Source: Candidatus Microgenomates bacterium
GTDB lineage: Bacteria > Patescibacteria > Microgenomatia > JADHYG01
Direction of reading: 5' to 3'
Length of the DNA stretch: 5,569 bases
Assembly: GCA_016782545.1 (NCBI GenBank)
Contig: JADHYG010000064.1
Location: 1-5,569, forward strand
How positions within the stretch are numbered: position 1 is the stretch's first letter; every line of letters starts with the position of its first letter. A program made the translations under genes and the position numbers. A model generated the notes under the pieces. It made no database searches, was not told the origin of the DNA, and saw nothing but the letters and a program-made list of their open reading frames with translations. Positions 1 through 5,500 of this stretch are shown piece after piece.

Positions 1-1641
1 GGGGGCGACATCTTTGGTTTTTTAATGGAAATGGAGGGGATTGAATTTCCAGAAGCTTTGCGGATTTTAGCCCAAAAAGCCGGGGTAGAGATTCAAAGAT
101 ATGACCGTCAGGCAGTTAGTCAAAAAACAAAATTACTTGACCTTAATCGTTGGGCAGCTGAGTTTTATAACAAGGTTTATTGGGAATCTCCTTTAGCTGA
201 ATCAGCCAGAAAATATTTAAAACAAAGAGGATTAGACAAGAAAATTATTAATCAATTTCAATTGGGCTATGCGCCTGATAAATGGGATACTCTTTTAAAA
301 TTTTTATTAAAAAGAGGTTATCAAGAAAAAGATATAGAGGCGGCTGGTTTAATTGTTAAAAAACAATCAGGAGCTGTTAATCAAAGCTCAGGTTATTATG
401 ACCGTTTTCGCAATCGCATTATTTTCCCCATTGCTGATTTACATGATCAGGTAATTGGTTTTACCAGTCGGATTTTGCCCGGAGCTAAAGATGAAGATAA
501 AACAGCTAAATATATTAATACGCCAGAGACTTTGATTTATATTAAGAGCCGGGTTTTGTATGGTTTAAATAAAGCTAAAATTGAAGCAAGAAAACAAGAC
601 CAAATGATTTTGGTTGAAGGAAATATGGATGTTTTGGCTTGTCATCAGGCTGGTTATGAAAACGTAGTCTGCACTTCAGGAACAGCTTTAACTCAAGATC
701 AAATTAAAATCTTACAAAGATATACAGAAAATATTGTTCTTGCCTTTGATGTTGATTTAGCTGGCCAGGCCGCTACTCAACGAAGTATTGATTTATTACT
801 TCAGCAGGGATTAAATGTTAAGGTATTAAAGCTAGAACAGGGAAAAGATCCAGATGAGTTTATTCGTCATGATTTAAAAGCCTGGAAAAAAGCGTTAAAA
901 GAGCCTCAGGAAATTATGGAATATTATTTTTCTTTGGCCTTTTCCGCCAGAGGCGGATCCGCCCCTGGCGGAAAAGATAAAGAATTAAGCGTTGAACACA
1001 AAAAACAAATTAGCAAAGATCTTTTACCCATTATTGTTAAATTAGGTGACCCGGTTGAAAAAAATCTTTGGCTAAGAAAATTAGGTGATAAGTTAAATGT
1101 TTCTGAAATATCTTTACGTGATGCCCTAAGAAGGGTTAAACAACCTTATCTCCCCCAATCAGCTTCAGGAGATTTGATTAAAGAAAGGGTTCCGGTAGAA
1201 GAGCAGGCTTCAGAAAAGTTTTTAGCCCTCGTTTTAAAATATCCAGAAAAGGGAGAGGAGTTTATAAAAAAAGTGGTTTTAGATATGTTTATCATGCCCC
1301 GCCCTCAAGATGTTGTCAGGGCGATTAAAGATTGTTATCTTAAAAATAAAAAGATTGATTTTAAAAAGATTAAAAAAGAGGTTAAAGACAAACAGATTCT
1401 TAATTATTTAGACTTTTTACTTTTTTTAGCAGAAAAAGAATTTGCCAAATATGAAGACAAAGAAATCGACAAGGAATTAAATTGCTTTTTTTCTCTTTTA
1501 AAAAAGAGATTTTTGACTAAGAAAATGGAAAATTTTGTTCAGGAATTAAAACAAGAAGAGGAAAAAGGGGATAAAAAAAAGATAGAAGAATTAAGTTTAA
1601 AAATAGTCAAACTGTCTAGGGAGATAGCAACCTGCCAATAA
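1..1641 (+). CDS. dnaG: DNA primase DnaG (5' end outside window)
   Basis: Primase makes the RNA primers for DNA replication and works with the replicative helicase. The frame is open from base 1 (GGDIFGFL...), which matches the residues just after the zinc-binding motif of DnaG, so roughly 60 N-terminal residues, including the zinc ligands, lie upstream; the Met codon at 25 is internal. 546 residues are visible. Numbering visible codons, the core carries GFTSRILPG (about 153-161), KYINTPE (about 170), [10 protein letters not shown], then the Toprim domain with EGNMDV (206-211) and FDVDLAG (249-255), whose acidic residues bind metal. Most relatives have EGYMD and FDGD, so this is a mild variant. 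Residues from about 400 onward resemble the helicase-binding C-terminal domain. A palindrome is inserted in frame between these parts (bases 939-976). The stop is 8 bases before rpoD, so the two are probably one transcript. Family assignment is firm. Confidence 0.96.
   Translation, partial: GGDIFGFLMEMEGIEFPEALRILAQKAGVEIQRYDRQAVSQKTKLLDLNRWAAEFYNKVYWESPLAESARKYLKQRGLDKKIINQFQLGYAPDKWDTLLKFLLKRGYQEKDIEAAGLIVKKQSGAVNQSSGYYDRFRNRIIFPIADLHDQVIGFTSRILPGAKDEDKTAKYINTPETLIYIKSRVLYGLNKAKIEARKQDQMILVEGNMDVLACHQAGYENVVCTSGTALTQDQIKILQRYTENIVLAFDVDLAGQAATQRSIDLLLQQGLNVKVLKLEQGKDPDEFIRHDLKAWKKALKEPQEIMEYYFSLAFSARGGSAPGGKDKELSVEHKKQISKDLLPIIVKLGDPVEKNLWLRKLGDKLNVSEISLRDALRRVKQPYLPQSASGDLIKERVPVEEQASEKFLALVLKYPEKGEEFIKKVVLDMFIMPRPQDVVRAIKDCYLKNKKIDFKKIKKEVKDKQILNYLDFLLFLAEKEFAKYEDKEIDKELNCFFSLLKKRFLTKKMENFVQELKQEEEKGDKKKIEELSLKIVKLSREIATCQ
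939..976. repeat. In-frame GC-rich palindrome inside dnaG
   Basis: Bases 939-976 form a 38-base inverted repeat centred on GGATCC, with a single mismatch (951/964). The arms read CTTTTCCGCCAG and CTGGCGGAAAAG. It is far richer in G and C than the flanking gene and encodes a low-complexity stretch, [10 protein letters not shown], after [10 protein letters not shown]. Its length keeps the frame open. It looks like a small palindromic element inserted into a tolerant linker of the primase, similar in principle to in-frame palindromic elements known from Rickettsia. Two other palindromes with the same TCCGCC/GGCGGA theme occur at 5125-5143 and 5173-5189. Confidence 0.8.
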
Positions 1642-1649
1642 TTTTTACT

Positions 1650-3008
1650 ATGCCTCAAAAGAAAAAAATAAAATCTAAAAAAAGACCATTGAAAAAGAAA
1701 AAACCCTTGAAGAAAAAGACAATAAAGAGGGTTATCAAAAGGAAGAAAAAGCTTTTGAAAAAGAGGCCGGTAAAGAGAAAAACGATAAAAAAGAAGAAAA
1801 AGATTTCTTTTAAAAAGAAAACGATTAAAAAAAGGGTATTAAAAAAATCAAAAAAGAAGTTAGTCAGTAAAAGCAAAAAACCTAAAATTAAAGCCAGGAC
1901 AAAACCAAAACAAAAAGCGCCAACTAAAATGGCTTTGTCAATAAAATGGCCGGAAAAAGAAAGTCAGATGTTAATGGCTAAGGGAAGAAAGAGAGGTTTT
2001 GTTACAGAGAATGAGCTCTTTTATACTTTTCCTAGGCTGGAAAAATATTTACCCCAGTATGAGGAATTTCTAGATAATTTAGAAAAAGCAGGAATCAAGG
2101 TGGTTGAATCAAAACAAGGCCTTTTAGAAAAACCACAGGAAGAAAAGGGTGGTCAATTATTTTTTGACCTGACCCAACTTTCGGCTGATTCAGTTCAAAT
2201 GTATTTAAAAGAGATTGGCCGTGTTCCTTTAATTAATTCAAAAGAAGAAGTCGTTCTCGCCAAAAAGAAAGATAGGGGAGATAGTAGGGCAGCTAAAAAG
2301 TTAATTGAAGCTAATCTCCGTTTAGTAGTTAGTATTGCTAAAAAATTTGCTGGTTATGGTTTGACCTTTTTAGATTTAATCCAGGAAGGCAATGTCGGTC
2401 TTTTTAGGGCAGTAGAAAAATATGACTGGAGAAAGGGGTATAAGTTTTCTACTTATGCTACCTGGTGGATTAGACAAGGCATTATTAGGGCTTTAGCAGA
2501 TCAATCACGAACTATTAGAATCCCTGTCCATGTAGTTGAAGTTTTAGGTAAGTTTCATCAAGCAGAGCGTTGGTTATTGCAACAATTAGGACGTCAACCT
2601 ACTCCTGAGGAGATTGCCGGAGAATTAGAAACTTCAGTTGACGATGCAAGATATTTAATGAAAATTTCCCAGGATACGATATCTTTAGAAACATCAGTTG
2701 GTGATGACGACGATAAAGACACGGAACTGCGTGATTTTATAGAAGATGTTAAAACAATTGCCCCAGACAGAGCCGCCGCTTTAATGCTTTTAAAAAAATA
2801 CATTAAGGAAATTATTGTTGATCTCACTCCAAGAGAGCAGAGGATTTTAGAAATTCGTTTTGGCTTAATAGATGGAGTGGCCCATACCTTAGAAGAGGTT
2901 GGTCAGGTTTTTAGTGTCACCAGAGAGAGAATTCGTCAAATTGAAGCCAGGGCCTTAGACAGAATTAGGCAGTTAAAAGGTATTAAAAAGATCAAAGATT
3001 ATTATTAA
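1650..3008 (+). CDS. rpoD: Primary RNA polymerase sigma factor (RpoD/SigA), lysine-rich N-terminus
   Basis: This is the sigma-70 housekeeping factor that directs RNA polymerase to -10/-35 promoters. In the 452 residues one sees a region 1.1-like segment (about 111-153, [12 protein letters not shown] to KAGIKVVE), region 1.2 (about 178-205, [15 protein letters not shown]), region 2 (about 215-287, with [26 protein letters not shown] and [11 protein letters not shown]), region 3 (about 290-365, IRIPVHVVE and the 3.2 finger ending DFIED) and region 4 (about 380-445, LTPREQRIL and the helix-turn-helix ending [14 protein letters not shown]). The presence of regions 1.1 and 1.2 argues for the primary factor rather than an alternative one. 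The first 90 residues contain 45 lysines and 7 arginines and are not sigma-like. No clear Shine-Dalgarno precedes the ATG at 1650. An internal ATG at 1929 would skip the basic tail but keep region 1.1, so the true start is less certain than the function. Confidence 0.95.
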   Translation: MPQKKKIKSKKRPLKKKKPLKKKTIKRVIKRKKKLLKKRPVKRKTIKKKKKISFKKKTIKKRVLKKSKKKLVSKSKKPKIKARTKPKQKAPTKMALSIKWPEKESQMLMAKGRKRGFVTENELFYTFPRLEKYLPQYEEFLDNLEKAGIKVVESKQGLLEKPQEEKGGQLFFDLTQLSADSVQMYLKEIGRVPLINSKEEVVLAKKKDRGDSRAAKKLIEANLRLVVSIAKKFAGYGLTFLDLIQEGNVGLFRAVEKYDWRKGYKFSTYATWWIRQGIIRALADQSRTIRIPVHVVEVLGKFHQAERWLLQQLGRQPTPEEIAGELETSVDDARYLMKISQDTISLETSVGDDDDKDTELRDFIEDVKTIAPDRAAALMLLKKYIKEIIVDLTPREQRILEIRFGLIDGVAHTLEEVGQVFSVTRERIRQIEARALDRIRQLKGIKKIKDYY

Positions 3009-3055
3009 TATATTAATGTTCCGGAGTAGCTCAGTGGTTTAGAGCAACTGGCTGT

Positions 3056-3586
3056 GGAAATCCTGTTCGCTATTATTTAATTATTATGTCGGACAAAAGA
3101 AAATACGCTGATCGCCGAGAATACTTAATAAAGGCTGTTGCTGATAGAAGAAAAAAAATCAGAGAAAAGGCAATTAAGTATAAAGGCGGTAAATGTATTC
3201 TTTGTGGTTATAAAAAATGTATAGCAGCATTAGAATTTCACCACATTAGTGAAAACGACAAAAATTTTGGTTTATCAATGAATGGTATTACCAGGAGTTG
3301 GGAGAAAACGAAGAGAGAATTAGAAAAATGTGTGTTGTTGTGTGCAAATTGTCACAGAGAATTACATAGCGGTATAACGCAGCTTCCAAAAGAAATTTTG
3401 GAATGAACATCTCGGGATAACGGTGAAGCCTAAGTTATTTTAAAAGAATAATAAGGTAATACCGTGGGAACCCCAATATTTATTGGGGGCGCCGTAGAGA
3501 CTAGATACCGAGGCACCTAAGTTTACTAAGTTAGTAGATATGGTGAAGATATAGTCCACCCCTTTTAGAAATATTAGGATAAGGTG
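3056..3586 (+). ncRNA. Group I self-splicing intron in tRNA-Asn
   Basis: The hallmark core sequences are present: GTAGAGACTAGAT (3494-3506) and GAAGATATAGTCC (3545-3557), which pair as P7 (GACTA 3499-3503 with TAGTC 3552-3556). By eye the rest folds as follows. P1 is exon GGCTGT (3050-3055) with guide GCAGCT (3379-3384), giving the expected U.G pair at the splice site. P2 is 3384-3391/3396-3403 with a GAAA tetraloop. P3 is CTCGG 3411-3415 with CCGAG 3508-3512. P4 is ACGGT 3420-3424 with ACCGT 3461-3465. P5 has CCT and TTATT arms closed by AATAA and AGG. A P6-region hairpin is 3471-3478/3481-3488. P9-region pairings are CACC 3557-3560 with GGTG 3583-3586. The intron ends in G (3586), as group I introns do. 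The ribozyme core is compact (about 208 nt); the other 323 nt form a P1 loop carrying the endonuclease gene. The subgroup is not assigned. Confidence 0.93.
3086..3406 (+). CDS. HNH homing endonuclease encoded in the intron
   Basis: This 106-residue protein has a basic N-terminus (MSDKRKYADRREYLIKAVADR) followed by a zinc-stabilised HNH fold: CILCGYKKC (37-45), the catalytic ALEFHHI (48-54), and a second cysteine pair with the last histidine in LLCANCHRELHSG (84-96). Small HNH enzymes of this type cut DNA and spread the introns that carry them; here the likely target is an intronless tRNA-Asn gene, which is inference. The frame stays open upstream into the 5' exon, but 3086 is the first ATG. 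No Shine-Dalgarno is visible, so expression may be low. The 3' end is unusual: the ribozyme guide sequence and the whole P2 helix lie inside the codons for the last residues, and the TGA stop begins directly after P2. The reading frame and all metal ligands are intact, so the protein is probably functional or only recently lost. Confidence 0.9.
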   Translation: MSDKRKYADRREYLIKAVADRRKKIREKAIKYKGGKCILCGYKKCIAALEFHHISENDKNFGLSMNGITRSWEKTKRELEKCVLLCANCHRELHSGITQLPKEILE

Positions 3587-5094
3587 TAACCAGTGTGTCG
3601 GCGGTTCGAATCCGCCCTCCGGAGCCACATTGTATGTGATTGCATTTGCGCCTCGCGGCTTTGCCGCTCGGCGCTAAAATTCCATAGTATTTTCCATTCA
3701 TTTTTAGGATTTATATATACTTTGCGCTCGCGCAAAATGCGGTTCGAGCCAATCTTTTTTAGAAAATCTCTTTTCTCAAAGAGATTTTTTTGTAAAGCGA
3801 TAATTTTGGCTTGTTTAGCCTCAGAAATGAAGTTTTTACAAAGTTCGAGCCAATGATTACCCTTTTGCTCAAAATCCTTTAATTTTTCTGAAATTGCAAC
3901 TTTTTGGTTGAGAATTTTTTGTTTTTTAGCGAGATATTCATCCTTAGTAATTGTCTCGTCTAAATGAGTATCTAAAAGTTTATCAAGTTTATCTTCATAT
4001 TGTTTTATTTGCAATTTTAAATTTTGAGCAAAAGTTTTTGCTTTATCATTTTCTTGCTCTTGCTCCTTGTCAAGTTTGGCAAGCATTTTCTCTGCCCAGG
4101 ATTGTGGCAAAGAAACTTTTTGAAGAATATCTGATATTTGTTTTGCCAAAAGTTCTTCTCTTGCGTATGGCTGAGAGCAGGGGATACGCTTTTTTGTACA
4201 ACGGTAATAACTATGTCCCTTTTGTGTTTCAGAGGTTATGGAACATCCGCATTCACCACATTTGAAAAGCCCGCGAAAAGCATATTGTTTTTGTTTTAGT
4301 TTTTTTGGACGGGAGCGATCAGCCATAACCTTTTGGCATTTTTCAAAAAGTTTTTTAGTAATCATTGGTTTGTGCGCGCCTTGATATATCTCGCCTTTGT
4401 ATTTAAACAGGCCGTAGTAAAAAGGATTTTGTAAAAGATGCTGGATAGTAGAGAGCGGAAGAACATTTCCGTTTCGACTTAACAAGCCAAAGGATTTTGA
4501 AAATTTCTGTAAATCTTTCATTGAATATGTTCCATTCGCATATAGCGCAAAAAGTTTTTTTACTAATCTGAATCTGTCAGGATCCTTTACTATAGTATGG
4601 GTCCGTAAGTCATTAAGATATCCTAACGGCGCAGGTCCTGGCATTTCTCCTCGTCTTAGTTTTTGCCGTAATCCTCGTTTGGTATTCTCTGAAAGATTAT
4701 CAACAAAATATTTTGATTGGCCAAAAGCAATATTTAACATGAATTTGCCTTGAGGAGTTGGTTCAAACCAGAAAGTAGGGAATTTCAACGCTTTGATTTT
4801 CTCACTGTCAACAAGAAAAATAATTTTTCCGCCGTCAATAGAATTGCGCGCAAGTCTATCAGGGTGCCATGCTAAAATTCCTTCAGCTTCTCCGCGCTCA
4901 ATCCGCTCGAGCATATGGTTGAAAGCGGGCCTGCCAGGCTCTTTAGCAGTTTGCGATTCTGTAAAAGAGTCAACAATGTCTAAATGCTCTCGCTGGGCAA
5001 ATTCTAAAAGCTCAGCTTTCTGGGATTCCAAGGAAAGCACTTGTTTGCCGTCTTCATCAGTAGATTTGCGAATGTACATAAAATATTTTGTCAT
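3574..5094 (-). CDS. Large serine recombinase/integrase with tRNA-derived C-terminus
   Basis: This is a DNA recombinase that uses a serine nucleophile for integration, excision or inversion. The 506 residues show an N-terminal resolvase domain: YIRKST (7-12) with catalytic S11 and R9, and HPDRLARN (77-84) with R80 and R83. A recombinase domain follows (about 155-260, with LQNPFYYGLFKYKGEIY at 221-237). A zinc ribbon comes next (C279, C282, C284, C299, C306), then a long charged coiled coil (about 335-415). The start at 5094 is the natural family start; no clear Shine-Dalgarno or strong promoter is seen upstream. The oddity is the end: the last 17 codons, from TGG (the antisense of the tRNA CCA), are read through the antisense of the tRNA-Asn 3' exon and 13 bases of intron to a TAA at 3574. 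That tail (RADSNRRHTGYTLS) was evidently acquired from the tRNA. Residues about 451-491 lie in a 127-bp inverted repeat. The catalytic part looks intact. Confidence 0.93.
   Translation of the reverse strand: MTKYFMYIRKSTDEDGKQVLSLESQKAELLEFAQREHLDIVDSFTESQTAKEPGRPAFNHMLERIERGEAEGILAWHPDRLARNSIDGGKIIFLVDSEKIKALKFPTFWFEPTPQGKFMLNIAFGQSKYFVDNLSENTKRGLRQKLRRGEMPGPAPLGYLNDLRTHTIVKDPDRFRLVKKLFALYANGTYSMKDLQKFSKSFGLLSRNGNVLPLSTIQHLLQNPFYYGLFKYKGEIYQGAHKPMITKKLFEKCQKVMADRSRPKKLKQKQYAFRGLFKCGECGCSITSETQKGHSYYRCTKKRIPCSQPYAREELLAKQISDILQKVSLPQSWAEKMLAKLDKEQEQENDKAKTFAQNLKLQIKQYEDKLDKLLDTHLDETITKDEYLAKKQKILNQKVAISEKLKDFEQKGNHWLELCKNFISEAKQAKIIALQKNLFEKRDFLKKIGSNRILRERKVYINPKNEWKILWNFSAERQSREAQMQSHTMWLRRADSNRRHTGYTLS
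3620..3746 (+). repeat. Inverted repeat, left copy (tRNA end plus recombinase 3' codons)
   Basis: These 127 bases match the reverse complement of 5190-5316 at 125 positions; the differences are at 3716 and 3729. The repeat starts with CGGAGCCA of tRNA-Asn and contains codons about 451-491 of the minus-strand recombinase. It also holds a GC-rich hairpin (3648-3674, arms GCGCC/GGCGC and GCGGC/GCCGC, loop TTT) directly downstream of the tRNA, and a small TTTGCG/CGCAAA hairpin (3721-3736). Identity stops sharply at both ends. Confidence 0.95.
3761..3790 (+). terminator. Terminator-like hairpin downstream of tRNA-Asn
   Basis: AAAATCTCTTT (3763-3773) pairs with AAAGAGATTTT (3778-3788) around a TCTC loop, and the right arm merges into a run of seven T residues on the plus strand. 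It could end transcripts leaving the dnaG-rpoD-tRNA unit, but the stem is AT-rich and lies inside the minus-strand recombinase gene, where it encodes NLFEKRDFLKK. The role is uncertain. Confidence 0.35.
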
Positions 5095-5124
5095 ATTGCT
5101 TTTAGTTTAAAATTATCGCTTTAC

Positions 5125-5143
5125 ATTCCGCCTTCGGCGGAAT
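5125..5143. repeat. Short palindrome upstream of the recombinase
   Basis: ATTCCGCC and GGCGGAAT form a perfect 8-bp stem with a TTC loop, about 30 bases upstream of the recombinase start. It shares the TTCCGCC/GGCGGAA theme with the palindrome in dnaG. No T run follows on the strand that would make it a terminator for a neighbouring gene. It may be a dispersed repeat or an element in the recombinase leader. Confidence 0.7.
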
Positions 5144-5172
5144 AAAAAGATTGGTTTATAAATTTAATTTAT

Positions 5173-5189
5173 CTCCACCCTTGGCGGAG
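5173..5189. repeat. Imperfect CTCC/GGAG palindrome next to the right repeat
   Basis: CTCCACC and GGCGGAG pair with one mismatch around a CTT loop. It is a third, degenerate member of the CCGCC/GGCGG theme and abuts the right inverted repeat exactly, where similarity to the left copy begins. Confidence 0.45.
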
Positions 5190-5371
5190 CGAACCGCATT
5201 TTGCGCAAGCGCAAAGTATGTATAAATCCTAAAAATGAATGGAAAATACTATGGAATTTTAGCGCCGAGCGGCAAAGCCGCGAGGCGCAAATGCAATCAC
5301 ATACAATGTGGCTCCGTGTCTTGGACGAAATCCGAACTTATTTCAAGGAAAATCCGTATACGGATTCTTAA
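5189..5371 (+). pseudogene. 3' fragment of a second serine recombinase gene (alternative tail)
   Basis: Read on the plus strand, this frame encodes NRILRKRKVCINPKNEW and continues like the end of the intact recombinase up to MWLR. It then goes on as VLDEIRTYFKENPYTDS to a TAA at 5369-5371. The frame is closed upstream by a TAA at 5165-5167 and has no start, so by itself it is a fragment. The tail is not tRNA-derived and looks like ordinary protein, so it may be the native C-terminus of this recombinase type. It could be the remnant of another element copy, or the alternative end used when the cassette is inverted. Confidence 0.65.
5190..5316 (-). repeat. Inverted repeat, right copy
   Basis: Reverse-complement copy of 3620-3746 with two single-base differences, both transitions. 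In protein terms they change Glu to Lys and Tyr to Cys in the LRERKVYI stretch. The GC-rich hairpin recurs at 5262-5288. Beyond the shared GGCTCCG the sequence is unrelated to tRNA-Asn and continues as TGTCTTGGACG, so the copy carries only the last 8 tRNA bases. Confidence 0.95.
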
Positions 5372-5380
5372 TTTCGTCCA
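5322..5380. repeat. Nested palindromes beside the right inverted repeat
   Basis: An outer 10-bp inverted repeat, TGGACGAAAT (5322-5331) and ATTTCGTCCA (5371-5380), encloses a perfect 16-bp palindrome, AATCCGTATACGGATT (5351-5366). The set lies 5 bases beyond the end of the 127-bp repeat and overlaps the alternative recombinase tail, including its stop codon. It may be a transcription terminator of that frame, though no T run follows, or a binding site for the recombinase or a regulator. Confidence 0.6.
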
Positions 5381-5412
5381 CGTATTTCCGCCCGCCTCCG
5401 TTCCACTACGGC

Positions 5413-5500
5413 GTACAAAACAGAAATTTTTTTTGTACATTTTTAATTACGCGCACCCTAAAAAATTTTTAATAAGGAAAAGAAAATGTTTCTGTTTTGT
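5413..5500. repeat. Competing AT-rich inverted repeats before a possible gene
   Basis: GTACAAAA (5413-5420) can pair with TTTTGTAC (5431-5438). The overlapping ACAAAACAGAAA (5415-5426) can instead pair with TTTCTGTTTTGT (5489-5500), which covers codons 2-5 of the possible frame starting at 5486. The two folds exclude each other. In AT-rich DNA such matches arise fairly easily, so a regulatory role is only a possibility. Confidence 0.3.

Larger units (their letters stand above)
3020..3627 (+). tRNA. tRNA-Asn(GTT), interrupted by a group I intron
   Basis: The exons are 3020-3055 and 3587-3627. After removal of 3056-3586 they form a full cloverleaf: acceptor TCCGGAG/CTCCGGA, D stem GCTC/GAGC, anticodon stem ACTGG/CCAGT, 7-nt loop CTGTTAA with anticodon GTT, 5-nt variable loop, T stem GGCGG/CCGCC with loop TTCGAAT, discriminator G and encoded CCA. 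The U1-A72 pair, G73 and the loop CUGUUAA are typical of bacterial tRNA-Asn. The intron falls between anticodon positions 35 and 36. Unspliced, the loop would misleadingly read GTG (His) and could not form a proper anticodon arm. The gene begins 11 bases after the rpoD stop, so co-transcription with dnaG-rpoD and processing from that transcript is likely. The last 8 bases (CGGAGCCA) belong to an inverted repeat shared with the region near 5316. Confidence 0.93.
3620..5316. mobile_element. Putative recombinase cassette bounded by 127-bp inverted repeats
   Basis: The recombinase gene is enclosed by two 127-bp inverted repeats (3620-3746 and 5190-5316). The left repeat includes the last 8 bases of tRNA-Asn. 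The gene sits at the tRNA 3' end and reads toward it, as integrases often do at an attachment site. The second site is inverted rather than direct, so this is not a simple integrated element with attL and attR. It may be an invertible cassette, an element joined to the remnant of a second related copy, or a rearranged insertion. No cargo gene lies inside. The limits given are those of the repeats, not proven element ends. Confidence 0.5.

Noticed and set aside
1655..1876. Minus-strand frame rich in Phe and Leu
   Set aside because: It is the antisense of the lysine-rich start of rpoD; AAA/AAG codons read backward give TTT/CTT. It is not a membrane protein gene.
2594..2827. Minus-strand frame of 77 codons inside rpoD
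   Set aside because: It lies wholly antisense to conserved sigma regions 3 and 4 and has no recognisable domain.
3020..3070. tRNA-His from the uninterrupted sequence (loop CTGTGGA, anticodon GTG)
   Set aside because: The 3' side of the anticodon stem is missing at this spot, and the discriminator G73 and lack of G-1 do not fit tRNA-His. Removing 3056-3586 restores a perfect tRNA-Asn.
3054..3591. Intron placed after U33, giving tRNA-Thr(TGT)
   Set aside because: The U1-A72 pair and discriminator G73 fit Asn, the loop CTGTTAA is the standard Asn loop, and the P1 pairing with GCAGCT places the splice site after U35.
3440..3628. Minus-strand frame of 62 codons beginning MAPEGGFEPPTHW
   Set aside because: It is the antisense of the tRNA 3' exon and ribozyme core; such GGFEPPT peptides are typical false genes over tRNAs.
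3593..5110. Plus-strand frames at 3593-3856, 3951-4265 and 4793-5110
   Set aside because: All lie opposite the intact, motif-rich recombinase gene, and their products look like random antisense translation.
5080..5150. Promoter for the recombinase (minus-strand GATAAT at 5112-5117)
   Set aside because: No matching -35 element lies at suitable spacing, and single AT-rich hexamers are expected by chance here.
3620..5316. Insertion sequence with terminal inverted repeats, or CRISPR array
   Set aside because: The repeats carry recombinase codons and a tRNA end rather than transposase-type termini, serine recombinases of this type do not need terminal inverted repeats, and no regularly spaced short repeats exist.
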